A stretch of DNA of 64,000 nucleotides, taken from contig WTPW01001631.1 of the NCBI GenBank assembly GCA_009809945.1, forward strand, positions 85,423 to 149,422, in the 5' to 3' direction. Both the position numbers and the translations under genes were made by a program. A model generated the notes under the pieces. The model was not told the DNA's origin. It saw only the letters and a program-made list of their open reading frames with translations, and did not search any database. Shown in pieces: positions 21,901 to 32,658 of the stretch. The stretch is from Gigaspora margarita (Eukaryota; Glomeromycota; Glomeromycetes; Diversisporales; Gigasporaceae). How positions within the stretch are numbered: position 1 is the stretch's first letter; each line of letters opens with the position of its first letter.

Positions 21901-24534
21901 AATATGTACTGGGTCCTTTGTGGAGTTATATGGGAGTCCTGCAAAATTGTACTCTTGTAAAATATTATATTTGATGATAATTTTTGAGAGTCTCTTTGTA
22001 AGGATATGCATTACATATTTATGGAATGTTTCTAGTAGTGCTATGGGCCACACATTATAAAGGCTATATTCCCAGTCTGCTTCCTTGGGAATTGGGCACA
22101 ATTGCGCTATTTTCTACTTCTCTAGAATTTGGCCATTTCTTATACATAGATCTGCAAACTTTCTGAAGAGTGATTGTGTCTCTGCACTTGCCTTTCTTAT
22201 GAGGGTATAGTCTATTCTGGATATATCTAGAGCAGTATTTTTCTTAACTTCTGAGAGCATTTCATACTACTCCTCCTTTGAGACCTCCTCACTTAAACTA
22301 TCTTACCATTCTGCCTTTATTATGTTTTCAGTTCGAAATACTCTGCTCATTCTTGCCAACTACTAGGACTTTCTATTGATGTACTCATGTAGTTAAACTG
22401 GTTTTGAAAATGTTCTTTGGTCTTATTCAATACTTTCTGTGGATTATTTATTAGCTTCCATGTTCCATTTTCTTGCAGTATAATTCTATCTAATTAGACT
22501 TTATTAACTAGTTTTTCAAGGAGGCTTTTGAGCATTTTGCCTTGTCTGCCATATATTATTTCACATCTTTCATTTGTATAGTGCTCGATTTGTATAAGGT
22601 TCTCCTTGTATCATTCTGCCACTAGTTTTTGGTTCAATATCCTCCACCAACCTCTAAGGTCCTCTTGTCAATCAGATAAATCCTGTTTTTCCTATTGATC
22701 TATTTTTATATTTAAAGCTTTGCTTATTGACAAGATTGTTTTGTTCCACTTTACAGAATTTTTCTGTCCTACATTTGCTTTGTACTTGCTAATATCTCTA
22801 ATGATCTTGCTAATTTTGACTATACTACAGTATAGCAGAGACTTTTTTGTCTTTGTTTCTTTTTTCCTACTATTAATTGTGTTTAAAATTCTCTTTTTGG
22901 GTATATTTTTATTTGCAGTACAAGTTATTCCATTCATAAAACTATCCTAGACACGAACTAGCAAATTCTAATTTATTGATTCTTTCAAATTAATTTTTTC
23001 CAATAAATCTATTGAATTTCTTTTTATTAAATATGAATCAAGATCACTTGTATAACCATCCTAGTCTTCTTTACTGGCCTATCATAGAGGTATATTGTCC
23101 GTTGATAGCCTTTTCTTCTAGTATTGGCTGTACTAAGTGTAGTCTTTAAATATTCAGTTTTGATCTTTACCATTGCTACCTTGTAGTCGCTACCTGTAAT
23201 TACTGACACATCCAAAATTTGGGCCTTGATTAGACCTGCGAGCAGGTTGTGTGAGATCTAGACCTGATCGATTCTTGTACCATATTCTCGATTGGACCAT
23301 ATAACCTCTTTTGACTCCAGGTTTACTTTTCTATATGTGTCTATGAAATCTTTAATTTATTAACCATGTGTGTAGCAGTAGATGCTTCTGGTTTGAATTT
23401 GTATTTTCACTAAGACGATTTAGCTCTGGATCAATAATAGGGTTTCACAATTTGATTTGATTTTCAAATATTTGAATCAAATATTTGATCAAATTCAAAT
23501 TCAAATTTGACTATATTTGATTTGATCAAATTCAAATCTGGCCAAATTTAATTTGATTTGACAAATATTTGATTTAATTTGAGAATTACTATTAAAATTC
23601 AAATTCAAATCAAATTCAAATCCAAATATTTGAATCAAATCAAATTCAAATCGGGGTCAATTTGATTTAATCAAATTCAAATTGTCCAATATTTGATTTG
23701 ATTTAAATTTGAGGAACCCTAGTCGATAATATGGTTAAAGTCTCCCATTATCACGAAGTGTTCATTTTGCTTCCTTTCTAGTACTCTTCTTATAACTAGC
23801 TGTTGCACCTTTTTTGCAAGTTCTTTGTTATTCAGTAGGATATACAGCATTATTATGACTAAGATAAACTGCTTAAAGAAAAAGTTTGCTTTTATAAAAT
23901 GCTTATTTCTTCTTTTAATCTTTCTCAGATAAGGTTCTTATAATTTTAAGATCAACAGGCCAATTCCTGAACCTTTATTTTTGTTCTTACAAGTATTTGC
24001 CCAAAAGAAGACATATCTGCTATTATCTTTGAGTATAAATTTGCCTTTCTTACTTGATATATTAGTTTCTGCTAAACCTATTATATCTACATTCTCTTCT
24101 GTTTCCCATTTGATTAAATTTTTTATCTTCATACTATTGTATTTGAGTCTATTAATATTATAACAGCTTATGCTAAGATTATTTAAACTATTTTTTCCTA
24201 TGTCTAAATGATATTGTTTTGCATTATTCATTTTATGGTTTTGTGCATTATTTTTACCTTTGTTTGGCAAGGTACAAATCTTGTCATGCTTCCTTAGTGC
24301 AACTGTAATGCCTTTGGAGTAAGAATGGGCTATGTGCCCACCTACCAGGTTGTTTGCTGCTAGACTAGTATGCCCGGCCTGCCTGTTTTCAATTAGTTCA
24401 AGCCGATTAAGTATCTCTTGTAATATCATATTAACTTGTGGTTCTTCTTGTATAAAAGTTGTGTGCCTATGATTTCCTTTATTTCCAGTTTCTATTTTCC
24501 TTTTTCCCATATCAATATTGTGTCTTTTGCTCAA
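18950..24534 (-). pseudogene. LINE ORF2: endonuclease, reverse transcriptase, RNase H (broken)
   Basis: ORF2 nicks target DNA and reverse-transcribes the element RNA there. Read from 24534 downwards, the APE-type endonuclease shows CYNINRLKY, GLAETN (catalytic E, about 24065), GDFN interrupted by a MITE (about 23734-23745) and a final SDY where SDH is expected (about 23190). The reverse transcriptase shows PIPKEADW, NFAGLPYNST and QDISKAFNLV (21784-22101), then the active-site YTDDT (about 21485-21499). The thumb-like RVLGVWISKG follows at 21080-21322. An RNase H domain with WPSSTKLELLAIWLA and TNSLAAIN lies at 19623-19877. A CxxY...H cysteine-rich remnant is near 19200. The reading frame is cut by many stops and shifts. 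RNase H plus APE fits the I/Tad/LOA-like group; the clade is not settled. Confidence 0.88.
23438..23721. mobile_element. hAT-type MITE inside LINE endonuclease
   Basis: 284 bp with ends TAGGGTTTC and GGAACCCTA. The 8-bp flanks ATCAATAA (23430-23437) and GTCGATAA (23722-23729) match at six of eight positions, the duplication length of hAT elements. Removing it restores the endonuclease motif GDFNHIIDPEL. The core is an ATTTGAATTTGATTTGA simple repeat in both orientations. Confidence 0.85.
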
Positions 24535-24679
24535 ACTATTCTTATCAACCAGAGTGTTTTCTTTTGATTTACCAAATCTACATCTTTGATAATGCTTATA
24601 GTATTTGGACCTATTAGAGTTTTTCTATTTCTCATGACTTGATTGCTCTTTCGATCTAAATTATTTCTAGAGGTCCATT

Positions 24680-25860
24680 CTAGCTTAGTGTAATAGTAAA
24701 TACTATTTTATCTAAAGCAGAGTTACAATCCTGTTTATTTGCAAAATAAATAGATGCGGTCCCTTTTTGGTTTCCGTTTCTATTGGATGAAATGTAAACA
24801 GCTTTAGCATTAATACATTTGAGTTGCCTGAGTAGTATTGATTCAGTTGCTACTTTAGGGATATTTCTAACAATGAGTTTGTGTTTACTCCTTTCTACAA
24901 GCGTTTTTGTATCATATTGCCCTTGCATAAGTCAAACCATTTTGCCCAGTTCAAAATGAATGGCCCATGCATTTTCTAGTTCTATTCTTCATCTTTTATT
25001 CTTAAATTTCACTTTTATATAAGCCGCCTTTGATTTTCTGTTTGCTATAAAACCCTTTACTATTACCCTATCATAAAAACAAATTTTTCTAATTTGTCGT
25101 ACCAGGATCTCATTTGGTATATTCCGTAAAGTGAGGTTTTTCCTTTTGAATTATTGAGAGAGGACTCTAGTTGAGACAGATCTTTCCCTTTGCTTGTTAT
25201 ATTTCTATCTCTCAAGACAAATTTTTCTTCCAGCCTTATTTCACTTTGAACTGTATTTGTATCCACTTCCATTGAAGATTCGTTGTCTTCTTTCCTTCTT
25301 CTTTTGTATATTTCGGAGAATGGATATGAGTTTTGGTTCTCGTTTATAGAATCTGTACTTTTTCCTTATAGTAGTTCTACTTCAATATTTTTGTCTGATT
25401 TATTATTACTTGAATCTAATTCCATCAAAACCTTGAGAGGATTTTCACTATAAAATTCTGTATCAATCGACATTTGTTCTGTCTGTGTTTTCCTTTGTTC
25501 TTCCATTTCCTCGATTCTATAATTGATAATACCACTTTCTGCTTCTAATAAAAGGGCCTTTCTATTTTGTTATTTAGTTTGCCTTTTGTCTTCTTTGATT
25601 AATTTAAGTTACTTTTTTGTAATTTTCAGATAATTTTCAACTAGTTGCCTTATAATGTAGACTTCTTCTGCAGTGATTGTTTGAACTGCATTAGAGATTT
25701 TTGATCAATTATTTGTGTCCGTTTACATTTCTTTTTTAGTAAGTCTATACAACTTCTAGCTTCTGATCTAATGGCTTGGCAGCCTTTTTTGAGAAAATTA
25801 ACTTCCAATCCGGTACTAAATCACAGATTATTGATTATCTATGCCAAGATATGATATTCT
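24680..25860 (-). pseudogene. LINE ORF1: coiled coil plus RRM-like domains (broken)
   Basis: ORF1 proteins bind LINE RNA. Read on the minus strand from about 25860: a charged, coiled-coil-like N-terminus (TAEEVYIIRQLVENYLKI, then EEMEEQRKTQTEQMSIDTE), a hydrophilic linker (MEVDTNTVQSEIRLEEKFVL), a first RRM-like unit starting LRNIPNEILVRQI (about 25140-24990), and a second RRM-like unit, KLIVRNIPKVATESILL to GTASIYFANKQDC (24700-24880). Several stops and frameshifts separate the parts. The ORF sits upstream of ORF2, as in two-ORF LINEs. Confidence 0.75.
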
Positions 25861-26223
25861 ACAAATGATTTCCTAATTCGTCACATGTTGAGCCTTTTTA
25901 AAATTTTTACTATTATTGTTGTTTGTTTACTTTTTGTTTTTGATGCTCCAAAAATTTTTGAAAGTTTGTCAAATTTTGTAAAAAGAAGATTTTCTTCTTT
26001 ACAGACCCTAAGATTTTTGTATATGAATATTTCTGTTCTAATAAACTCTAGCTGAATTTTTTATTCTATCTTTTTTATTAAGCTTGTTTAACTTGGTTGT
26101 TAGTAGAACTGTTTTGAATTTTTGTTTTCCTTTTTGTTTGGGTATGGCCATGAGGATTAGTGATGCCACCAAAATTGATTTTTGAAAAAGGTCTATTTCG
26201 TCTTCATTAGAGAAAATTAAAAA

Positions 26224-27212
26224 TTTTTTTTTATATTAGGGTGACCACTTAGGTACCCTGGCACTTTATTGGTACAAATAGGTTGGCCCAGTCATAACAA
26301 CTACACCACATATTACATTTGTATAACTAGAGTACAACCAGCTACTTATACTTTTGGTATCATTCCATACTAGCTGCAATATCTACAACCCAACTATGGG
26401 ATTGCTTATTTAAACCCTCTGGCTTCTACCCATATCCTATGTTCCTTTCAATATACCCCTTTCGGGAACTAATTTACTGTGAGAAGTACTCTAAGGCTTT
26501 AGCCAAACCCCTTACAAAGGGCATTTGCCTCTGTAGTAAACCTGGTAGAGTGGTACCTATCCCACTTAGGTATTCATCTACACTTCAGTAACATCTGCAA
26601 TAGCTTTACCTGTATACTTGCAGTCAGGGCTAACCATTAAACCGTTACTGTTACCTACTTCTGCTCTTGCGAAGTTCACCTTATCCTAGTACACCTGTCC
26701 TATCCTCTTCAAGATATTACCAGTATTCTAAACTACCAATCCAGTTGGCCCAGAAGGATTGGTCAGCTCGGAAATAGGATGCCTTAGGTTTCTCTTTCCT
26801 TGGTTCATGTTTCCGTAATGCATGTCCTTTTCCTCTGTTGCGACTCTAGCAGGCAGTTTGGTGGACCCCCTCTTGCTATAGGGCTCTTGTCCGTCTGGTC
26901 TTCTCAGCTTTTCTCTATCTGATTCCGTTCTTTATGCACCGTCGAAAGCTCAGTTACTTTTCCACTCGGGTCTTGCCAAGCATGTTTTGTCCCTGCAATG
27001 TCCCCAGGATTTTTATGCCATATTGGTCATATCGTACATGATTACCTTCATAGCTCCCAATTTGATTGGTGCGACTTAGGCTACAGATCCTAAGACCCGA
27101 CTTTGTATTGCAGATAGACAGTACAGTAATACAGATATGATTTTCTGAAAATGTCTCCAATGGGATTCAAACTCATGTACCTTTGTTACGAATTGCTCAG
27201 GGGGTGACAACC
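26224..27212 (-). mobile_element. SINE-like insertion in LINE 5' region
   Basis: A GC-richer block of about 990 bp. On the minus strand it ends in poly-A (about 26224-26232) and begins with a tRNA-like B-box, GAGTTTGAATCCC (about 27155). Nearly identical AT words flank it (AAAATTAAAAATTTTT on the left, AAAATTAAAATTTTTT on the right), a probable target duplication. The A-box is poor, so the tRNA origin is less certain than for 28973-29536. Confidence 0.5.
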
Positions 27213-27432
27213 AAAAATTAAAATTTTTTATAAGGAAGAGCAAATAAAATTTATATAGATATATTCCTTATAATTTTGTCTATTCAAAAAAAGTATCAAA
27301 TAATTTTGTCTTTCAAGTAAAATAAGTCAAAAACAATTTTGTCTTTAAATTTTAATTTCAGGTTTTTAAACCCGAAATGCTTTCGTCCTCATGTATAGTG
27401 AGGATTAGTAGAAAAAGTTGATTTTCGCTAAT

Positions 27433-28469
27433 TTATTTATATAAGTTATCCAAGTTTACTTTACTTGTTTAATTTAGTTTGTATTGTAAGGATTATTAAT
27501 TAATCGATATATATCTGATATAGTTTAAATTAATTTATAGATTAATATCGTTATGGTTAGAAGTTTGTAGATTCGTAATATAAAATATAAACTTATACTT
27601 AGATCGATTTAAAAAATAAATCTTGTAATTATATATTTAGAATAAGTTAAGAATAAAATTGTTTACCAATATTAATCGATATAAATTAGGATTCTTAATT
27701 ATTTTATTAAAATATAATTTTTTGTTTAATGTGTATCTAAATATGAAGAGCTTCTATTATATAATAATCCATCATGATTTGTAATACTTCTAATATGATC
27801 AACTATACTATAATATCTTTCATCAATACTGCAATAATAAAGGCCTAGTTTAACCCACCTAAAATTTAAAAAACTATTTCTATTTATGATAAGCTTAGTT
27901 TTGACTCTTAAAATTTTAAAGAATCATTTATTTAAAAAATTAATTCGTCAGTAATAGTTCTATTATATCTAATTTTAAAAAAAAGTTTTAAAGTTATCAA
28001 ACAATACTTACAAATGGTTATACTAATTTAGCTTGTAACTACTCGTCAGTTTTAAATACTTGCAAGGTCTTACAACCTTTTAACAATTTATAATTGTTAA
28101 GAAGCTTGGTAAATTAAGCTTTAAAAAGGGTTTCAAAGTTAAATAAAACAAGCACAACATATATAAAAGTAAAACAAAATGCCAACTTTGAAGACATGAT
28201 TCTTCTTAGCTTTATTATTTTTTTGCTTTAAACTTATACAATGAAGAATATTTGTAGAAATAAACTGTTATACCTTGTTACACAAATATGATTTCCTTTT
28301 GAGAAACCCCTGAAAATGATATTTGAAGAGGACCTACTATTGCAATTTACTATATAAATTAAGATAGATGTCAATCACTCAAATTTCATAGTAAAAAATT
28401 CACCCACCTGATTTATGTGACAAATCATGTGATTGATATTATATACAGTATATATAATTTTAAGATTTT
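27433..28469. other. Dispersed-repeat remnant then gene-free AT-rich DNA
   Basis: Starts with the right copy of the LINE target duplication and continues AGTTATCCAAGTTTACTTT, matching the 97-bp repeat family. Beyond about 27480 no gene, RNA or element could be supported. Confidence 0.5.
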
Positions 28470-28927
28470 TGGTCAATTGCAAATAGTCATTACATAGTAA
28501 AGCCTAAATTCTACTGTGTAAATCGATTATTAGTGCTTAAATAAACTTATTTGGGAGACTAAACTGCACCTATCCTGAAAGTTTTATCAAAAAAGGAATA
28601 CTTTTTATTAATTGACTTTTAATTTTATGTTAATAAAATTTTAATCTTTTCATTGATATAAAAATTAAATCCAATTAATATAAATTTCTTCAATTTCGTT
28701 GTAAATTTCAGAGTATATGTATTCTAATCTCATGAATAAGTTTACTTAAGCGACTTTGATCGATTTGCTAGTAAAATTTGGATTTTACTATGTAGCAACT
28801 TTAGTCAATCATAGGATAGCTTATTTTTGGATCAAAGACGTTTTGCATTTCTTGACCAAAAGAGGGGGTAGCTTATTTTTGGAGGTACTTATCTTCAGTG
28901 GTAGCTTATTTTCAGCAATATATAGTA
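28470..28927. mobile_element. Foldback MITE, third copy of the 10734-11580 family
   Basis: Left arm ATTACATAGTAAAGCCTAAA and right arm TTTACTATGTAGCAACTTTA enclose an A/T core. On the right the arm ends in repeated GGTAGCTTATTTTTGG-type words as in the first copy. Confidence 0.7.
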
Positions 28928-28972
28928 GTTAAATTATCCAAAATGGACTAGTAGATCAAAAGTAATTCAATA

Positions 28973-29536
28973 TTTTTTTTTAACTTTGGCGGATCTCGCC
29001 GTTGCTTTATTTGTAAAGAACTGATGTATCTTACAATCCTAATGGGTGGTACATTTATTACTATTACTATAACTAATGTTATTTATATAAAGCCCGACAT
29101 CATCCGGTTACTTCCCACAGCACCCAGATGCGACCTACTGCAGTAACCCCTGGAGAGGCCACACACCGGAAGCTTCTACCAGAGCGCTGAAGAGGAATTT
29201 CACCTAAACGAGCTAGTGACACCACAAGTTCATGTAGTATTATATAAATCCAGACTTTGGCCTCACATTACGTCTCGTGACTTCAGTTATTCCAAATCGG
29301 GGTCCTAGCACAATTTTTTTCACAGCCACAAATTCTCAAAATAACAGCTGCCCAATTAAGTCTGTCTGTGCGACATCCTGGGTCCCTGTCTCCCATGGTA
29401 TTTCAATTCCCTAACCGGCTGGCTTTTCTTATTTTGCCTTTGGGGGAAATCGAACTGGCAACCTTGCGATTTGTATCCTCAGAGCATAACCGCTATGCTA
29501 TCGACCCGGAGGACTATGCTATTGACCCGGAGGACT
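28973..29536 (-). mobile_element. tRNA-derived SINE with LINE-like tail
   Basis: 564 bp with an exact 15-bp target duplication, AAAAGTAATTCAATA (28958-28972 and 29537-29551). On the minus strand the head is tRNA-like: A-box-like ATAGCATAGCGGTTATGC and B-box-like CAGTTCGATTTCC (about 29440-29515). The first 21 bases, with CTCCGGGTCRATAGCAT, are present twice. The 3' end (28973-29130) resembles the 3' end of the LINE at 18380 (shared GGTCRYATYTGGGYRCT and GAAGYARCCGRATRA) and finishes in poly-A. This suggests mobilisation by that LINE family. Confidence 0.88.
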
Positions 29537-29599
29537 AAAAGTAATTCAATATTAAAAAATTTTACTTATAATTTTAAAAATCACTCACTATTAAAATCA

Positions 29600-29722
29600 C
29601 ACAAAAATTGAACTATTCTGGGATCCTGTAATTGGATTTTGGTGATTTTGGGCTTGTTAGAATCGTCTCATTGAAATGAGCATTTTGGTAGTTAAATCAT
29701 CTAAATCAGACCGGTAGATCAA
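29600..29722. repeat. Hairpin of the dispersed family
   Basis: GGGATCCTGTAATTGGATTT, GTTAGAATCGTCTCATTGA and CCGGTAGATCAAAAGTTATT. It closely matches 56823-56945. The SINE at 28973 landed in a neighbouring fragment of the same sequence (GACTAGTAGATCAAAAG). Confidence 0.65.
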
Positions 29723-30170
29723 AAGTTATTCAAATATTTAATATTTTTATATATGTTTTATATTATAAAATTTTAACCAATCAAATTCTTGGAAAATTAT
29801 CAGGTGGGGGGTCAGCTACTTAGTGAAACCCTAATCAGCTGATAAATGGCCCTCCCTAAGTGCAAAATAAAAAAACAATATGCTTAAAGAACTGGGTAAA
29901 ATTCATCTCCCAAATTTATTTCAAGATTATTCAATATATTTTAATGAGCATTGTCCCATTATATAATTCTAAATTAAAAACATCATTGTCCATAAAATCT
30001 TCCATTGCTTTGTTATTTTATATCAGTAGTAAATTCTATGGTATTAACATAGTATTATTAGCTTTTAACATTCTAGCATAATATTACGAAAGAAGTCGCA
30101 GCAATACTATTATAACTTACTATGGCTTTTAATAGCCATCTATTTTTCTTGGCTGGTAATTCAATATTCA
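29723..30170. other. Gene-free stretch
   Basis: No gene supported. A GTGGGGGGTCAGCTACTTAG / ACCCTAATCAGCTGATAAAT patch (29803-29845) resembles the ends of the element at 16825-17414. Confidence 0.4.
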
Positions 30171-30179
30171 CACTGACAG

Positions 30180-30382
30180 CTTAGTGTGTTGGTAGCTCAG
30201 TACGCTAATAATTAGCGTTGGTAATTAGTGCATGCATTGATAATTAGTGTGTTGGTAATAGTGCGTTAGTATTTAATATGTTGGTAATTAGTATTAGTGT
30301 GTTGGTAATTAGTGCATTGGTATTAGTGCATTGGTAATTAGTGCATTGATAGTTGGTGCGTTAGTAATTTGTGCATATGTAG
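30180..30382. repeat. Minisatellite, 15-16-bp unit
   Basis: About a dozen degenerate copies of TTGGTAATTAGTGCA. No coding meaning in any frame. Confidence 0.8.
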
Positions 30383-30534
30383 TTAAGACATTCGTGTTAT
30401 TAAACCAAAGAAAAAAAGCTGATTTATATATATCATAGATAATCTAATGTGTAACATTCGATATCAGTAGTTTATTCATAATGATAGAAAGCAATAGAAC
30501 CTGATAGAACCTGAATTATAATTGGGTTGTTTTA

Positions 30535-30744
30535 GTACCGGGTATTCATGGGTACAAGAGTAGGACACGTTGCTTCTTTAGCCCTACCTGTCTATATAAG
30601 GGCTTAATACTCTGAGCCCTTACGCCCTTACTCTTACCCTAAGGCCCGAAAATTAATACCCTAATCTGATCCGTATAGTACTACCCTCAGGGTACTCGCG
30701 GGTAGCCCAAGCCCTTGCGGAAGCCCAAAATACCCGGGGTACAA
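30535..30744. mobile_element. Inverted-repeat element, relatively GC-rich
   Basis: Ends GTACCGGGTATTC and AATACCCGGGGTAC, with ACCCTAAGGCCC and GGGTACTCGCGGGTAGCCC inside. MITE-like; no convincing target duplication. Confidence 0.55.
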
Positions 30745-31590
30745 ATCAAATTTTTTACCACGTGAAATTAAATCGCAAAATAGATACCGGTACTTAGAAA
30801 CATTTTCTTAATTTTTTTTTTTTTAGTTTCGTTATACAGGATCCTATGATCTAATTGGTTCTACATGAATCACCCCAGGGGCAAGTTAGTAATAGTTTAA
30901 TTTTTATTATACATACTATATAATATAAATTCATAATATCATTAAACTATAGAATCTTTAGTTTGTTATAGTAGTTTGTATTATATAGCATAAGAAAAAT
31001 TATATATCGGATGGCTTTAACCCGGGTGAAAATAGAATTTTCCGTAAAAAATACTATTTATTTTCTATTAATCCCCCGATCACAACATCAAGATCATGGG
31101 AGATTAACGGATAATACCTTGATCCATATGTGAATAAGCGGAAGCGAAGTTTCCGCTAATTCCCAATGGATTAGAATATTATCATTACTAATATCGATTA
31201 TAATCGATAAAAATCTCCATCCCATTTAATCGCTGATAATCGATAGGGATGTTAAAGGTTCGGTCTGAGCATGTCTTATGAGTCGGCTCCATAAAAGTCG
31301 AGTTTTTATAAAGTTCGGTCCCAAGTCAACTTGGGACTTGACTTAACTTGCATTTTACGTACAACTTGTATATTAAGCACTAAAAAGAAATGTGTACGCA
31401 ACATAACGCAACATAATTTTTTTGGTTATGTTTAAATGTTCAAGATCACGTGAAATAGAGGTATTACCCGGGTCAACGGGTCATATGGAGTCTTATAACT
31501 TTATTTAACTTCTTAAATTATCTACTTCTCAAATACAAACATACTTTTTTCAAGCTAGATAGTATATTATCAAAAAATTTAATCTTACAA
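30745..31590. other. Gene-free stretch with small hairpins
   Basis: Contains the short hairpin GCGGAAGCGAAGTTTCCGC (about 31139-31158) and ATCGATTATAATCGAT-type palindromes (about 31194). No gene supported. Confidence 0.4.
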
Positions 31591-31597
31591 CTAAGGG

Positions 31598-32220
31598 AGA
31601 GTCGAGTATTATGGCGCAAATGGTAATTTGACGCACTTGGATTTTTTTTTTAGCTATATCTCGTTAAACAGCACTCAAAATCAAATGAAATTAGTACCAT
31701 TCGATTCATCTTATTGAGACGAATCAAATGATATAAAAATCGCTTGGTTCTAATTACTAAATTACAAGACTTAAGTGAAGGTCAAATATTATGGAGTACA
31801 GATGAGTGTTGCCAAGGGAAAAAGGCTGATCGGACTTTCAAGATATTAGATTATAATATACTCGAAAGTCCGATCGGCCCTTTTCCCTTGGCATCACTCA
31901 TATTATATTGTGTTGAACTTTTTTAATTTTACTATGTATTTCCTCATACGGACAACATCTGGAGAGAGAATGCGATAATACAATACAATATACATAGTGC
32001 ACCATAATACTCCCCAAACCTGAAAAAACATAGCAGTTTTTTAATAGATTTTTAAAGTTAATTTCGAAGTTTCTTTTTTTTAATTCGATTTTGATTTTTT
32101 TTTATAATTAGTTAGTATATCGAATGTTATTTTATTTCACTAAATTTTATAAATAAACACGCTTTTTATAAAAAGTTTTATGTGTGCAACTCTTAAGTGC
32201 GCCATAATACTCGATTCTCT
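31598..32220. mobile_element. Nested inverted-repeat elements
   Basis: The outer ends AGAGTCGAGTATTATGGCGC and GCGCCATAATACTCGATTCT are inverted. Inside, TCAAATATTATGGAGTACA (about 31783) and GTGCACCATAATACTCCCC (about 32000) form a second related pair. At 31802-31902 a near-perfect hairpin begins GAGTGTTGCCAAGGGAAAAA. A hairpin of the dispersed GATTCRTCT family lies at about 31672-31770. Confidence 0.7.
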
Positions 32221-32658
32221 TATATTTTAAATACAGTCGTTCCTCCACATAGTCACCTCCCATACAATCACATCATATGCAACCACATTTATGTTTAGGT
32301 CAAAATATGATTTAATTTATAAGAAAAAACCTCATATAAGCACACTCCTTTATAAGCACTTTTTTTTAAAAAAGAATTTACTATGTGCCCAACTATTTTT
32401 AGTTAATACTGTAGTTTATGTCAAATATATATATTATTTTGAAATTTTAATTATTTATAATAAAAAGACAAAAATTTTTTCTAAAATCTAAATATATATA
32501 TTATTAAATTAAAATCTTAATATACAGTATTTTATTATATTAAAAGCTAAAATATGTGTATTTTATAATTGCCGATAGAGCAATGAGGTAATGTACTTGA
32601 ATGGGCCCGACCTCTTTATAATAGAGAGACATGTCATTCTATCAATGTAAGATGTTAT
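32221..32658. other. 3' flank of the glycosyltransferase gene
   Basis: AT-rich. The segment nearest the gene (ATTGATAGAATGACATGTC read on the minus strand) is conserved downstream of the paralogue at 43568, so the duplication included some 3' untranslated sequence. Confidence 0.5.

Larger units (their letters stand above)
18380..27432 (-). mobile_element. Non-LTR retrotransposon (LINE), full-length but decayed
   Basis: Minus-strand LINE with a two-ORF layout (RRM-containing ORF1; ORF2 with APE endonuclease, reverse transcriptase, RNase H and a cysteine-rich end). It finishes in a poly-A run at 18380-18391 on the minus strand. The 15-bp direct repeat TTATTTATATAAGTT at 18365-18379 and 27433-27447 marks both ends as a target-site duplication. 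It inserted into a unit of the 97-bp repeat family, whose sequence resumes after 27447. The span of about 9.05 kb includes a 284-bp hAT-type MITE (23438) and a SINE-like insert of about 1 kb (26224). Both ORFs are full of stops and frameshifts. Confidence 0.85.

Noticed and set aside
29440..29515. Possible tRNA gene (A- and B-box-like words)
   Set aside because: It is the head of a SINE with a 15-bp target duplication; no acceptor stem closes.
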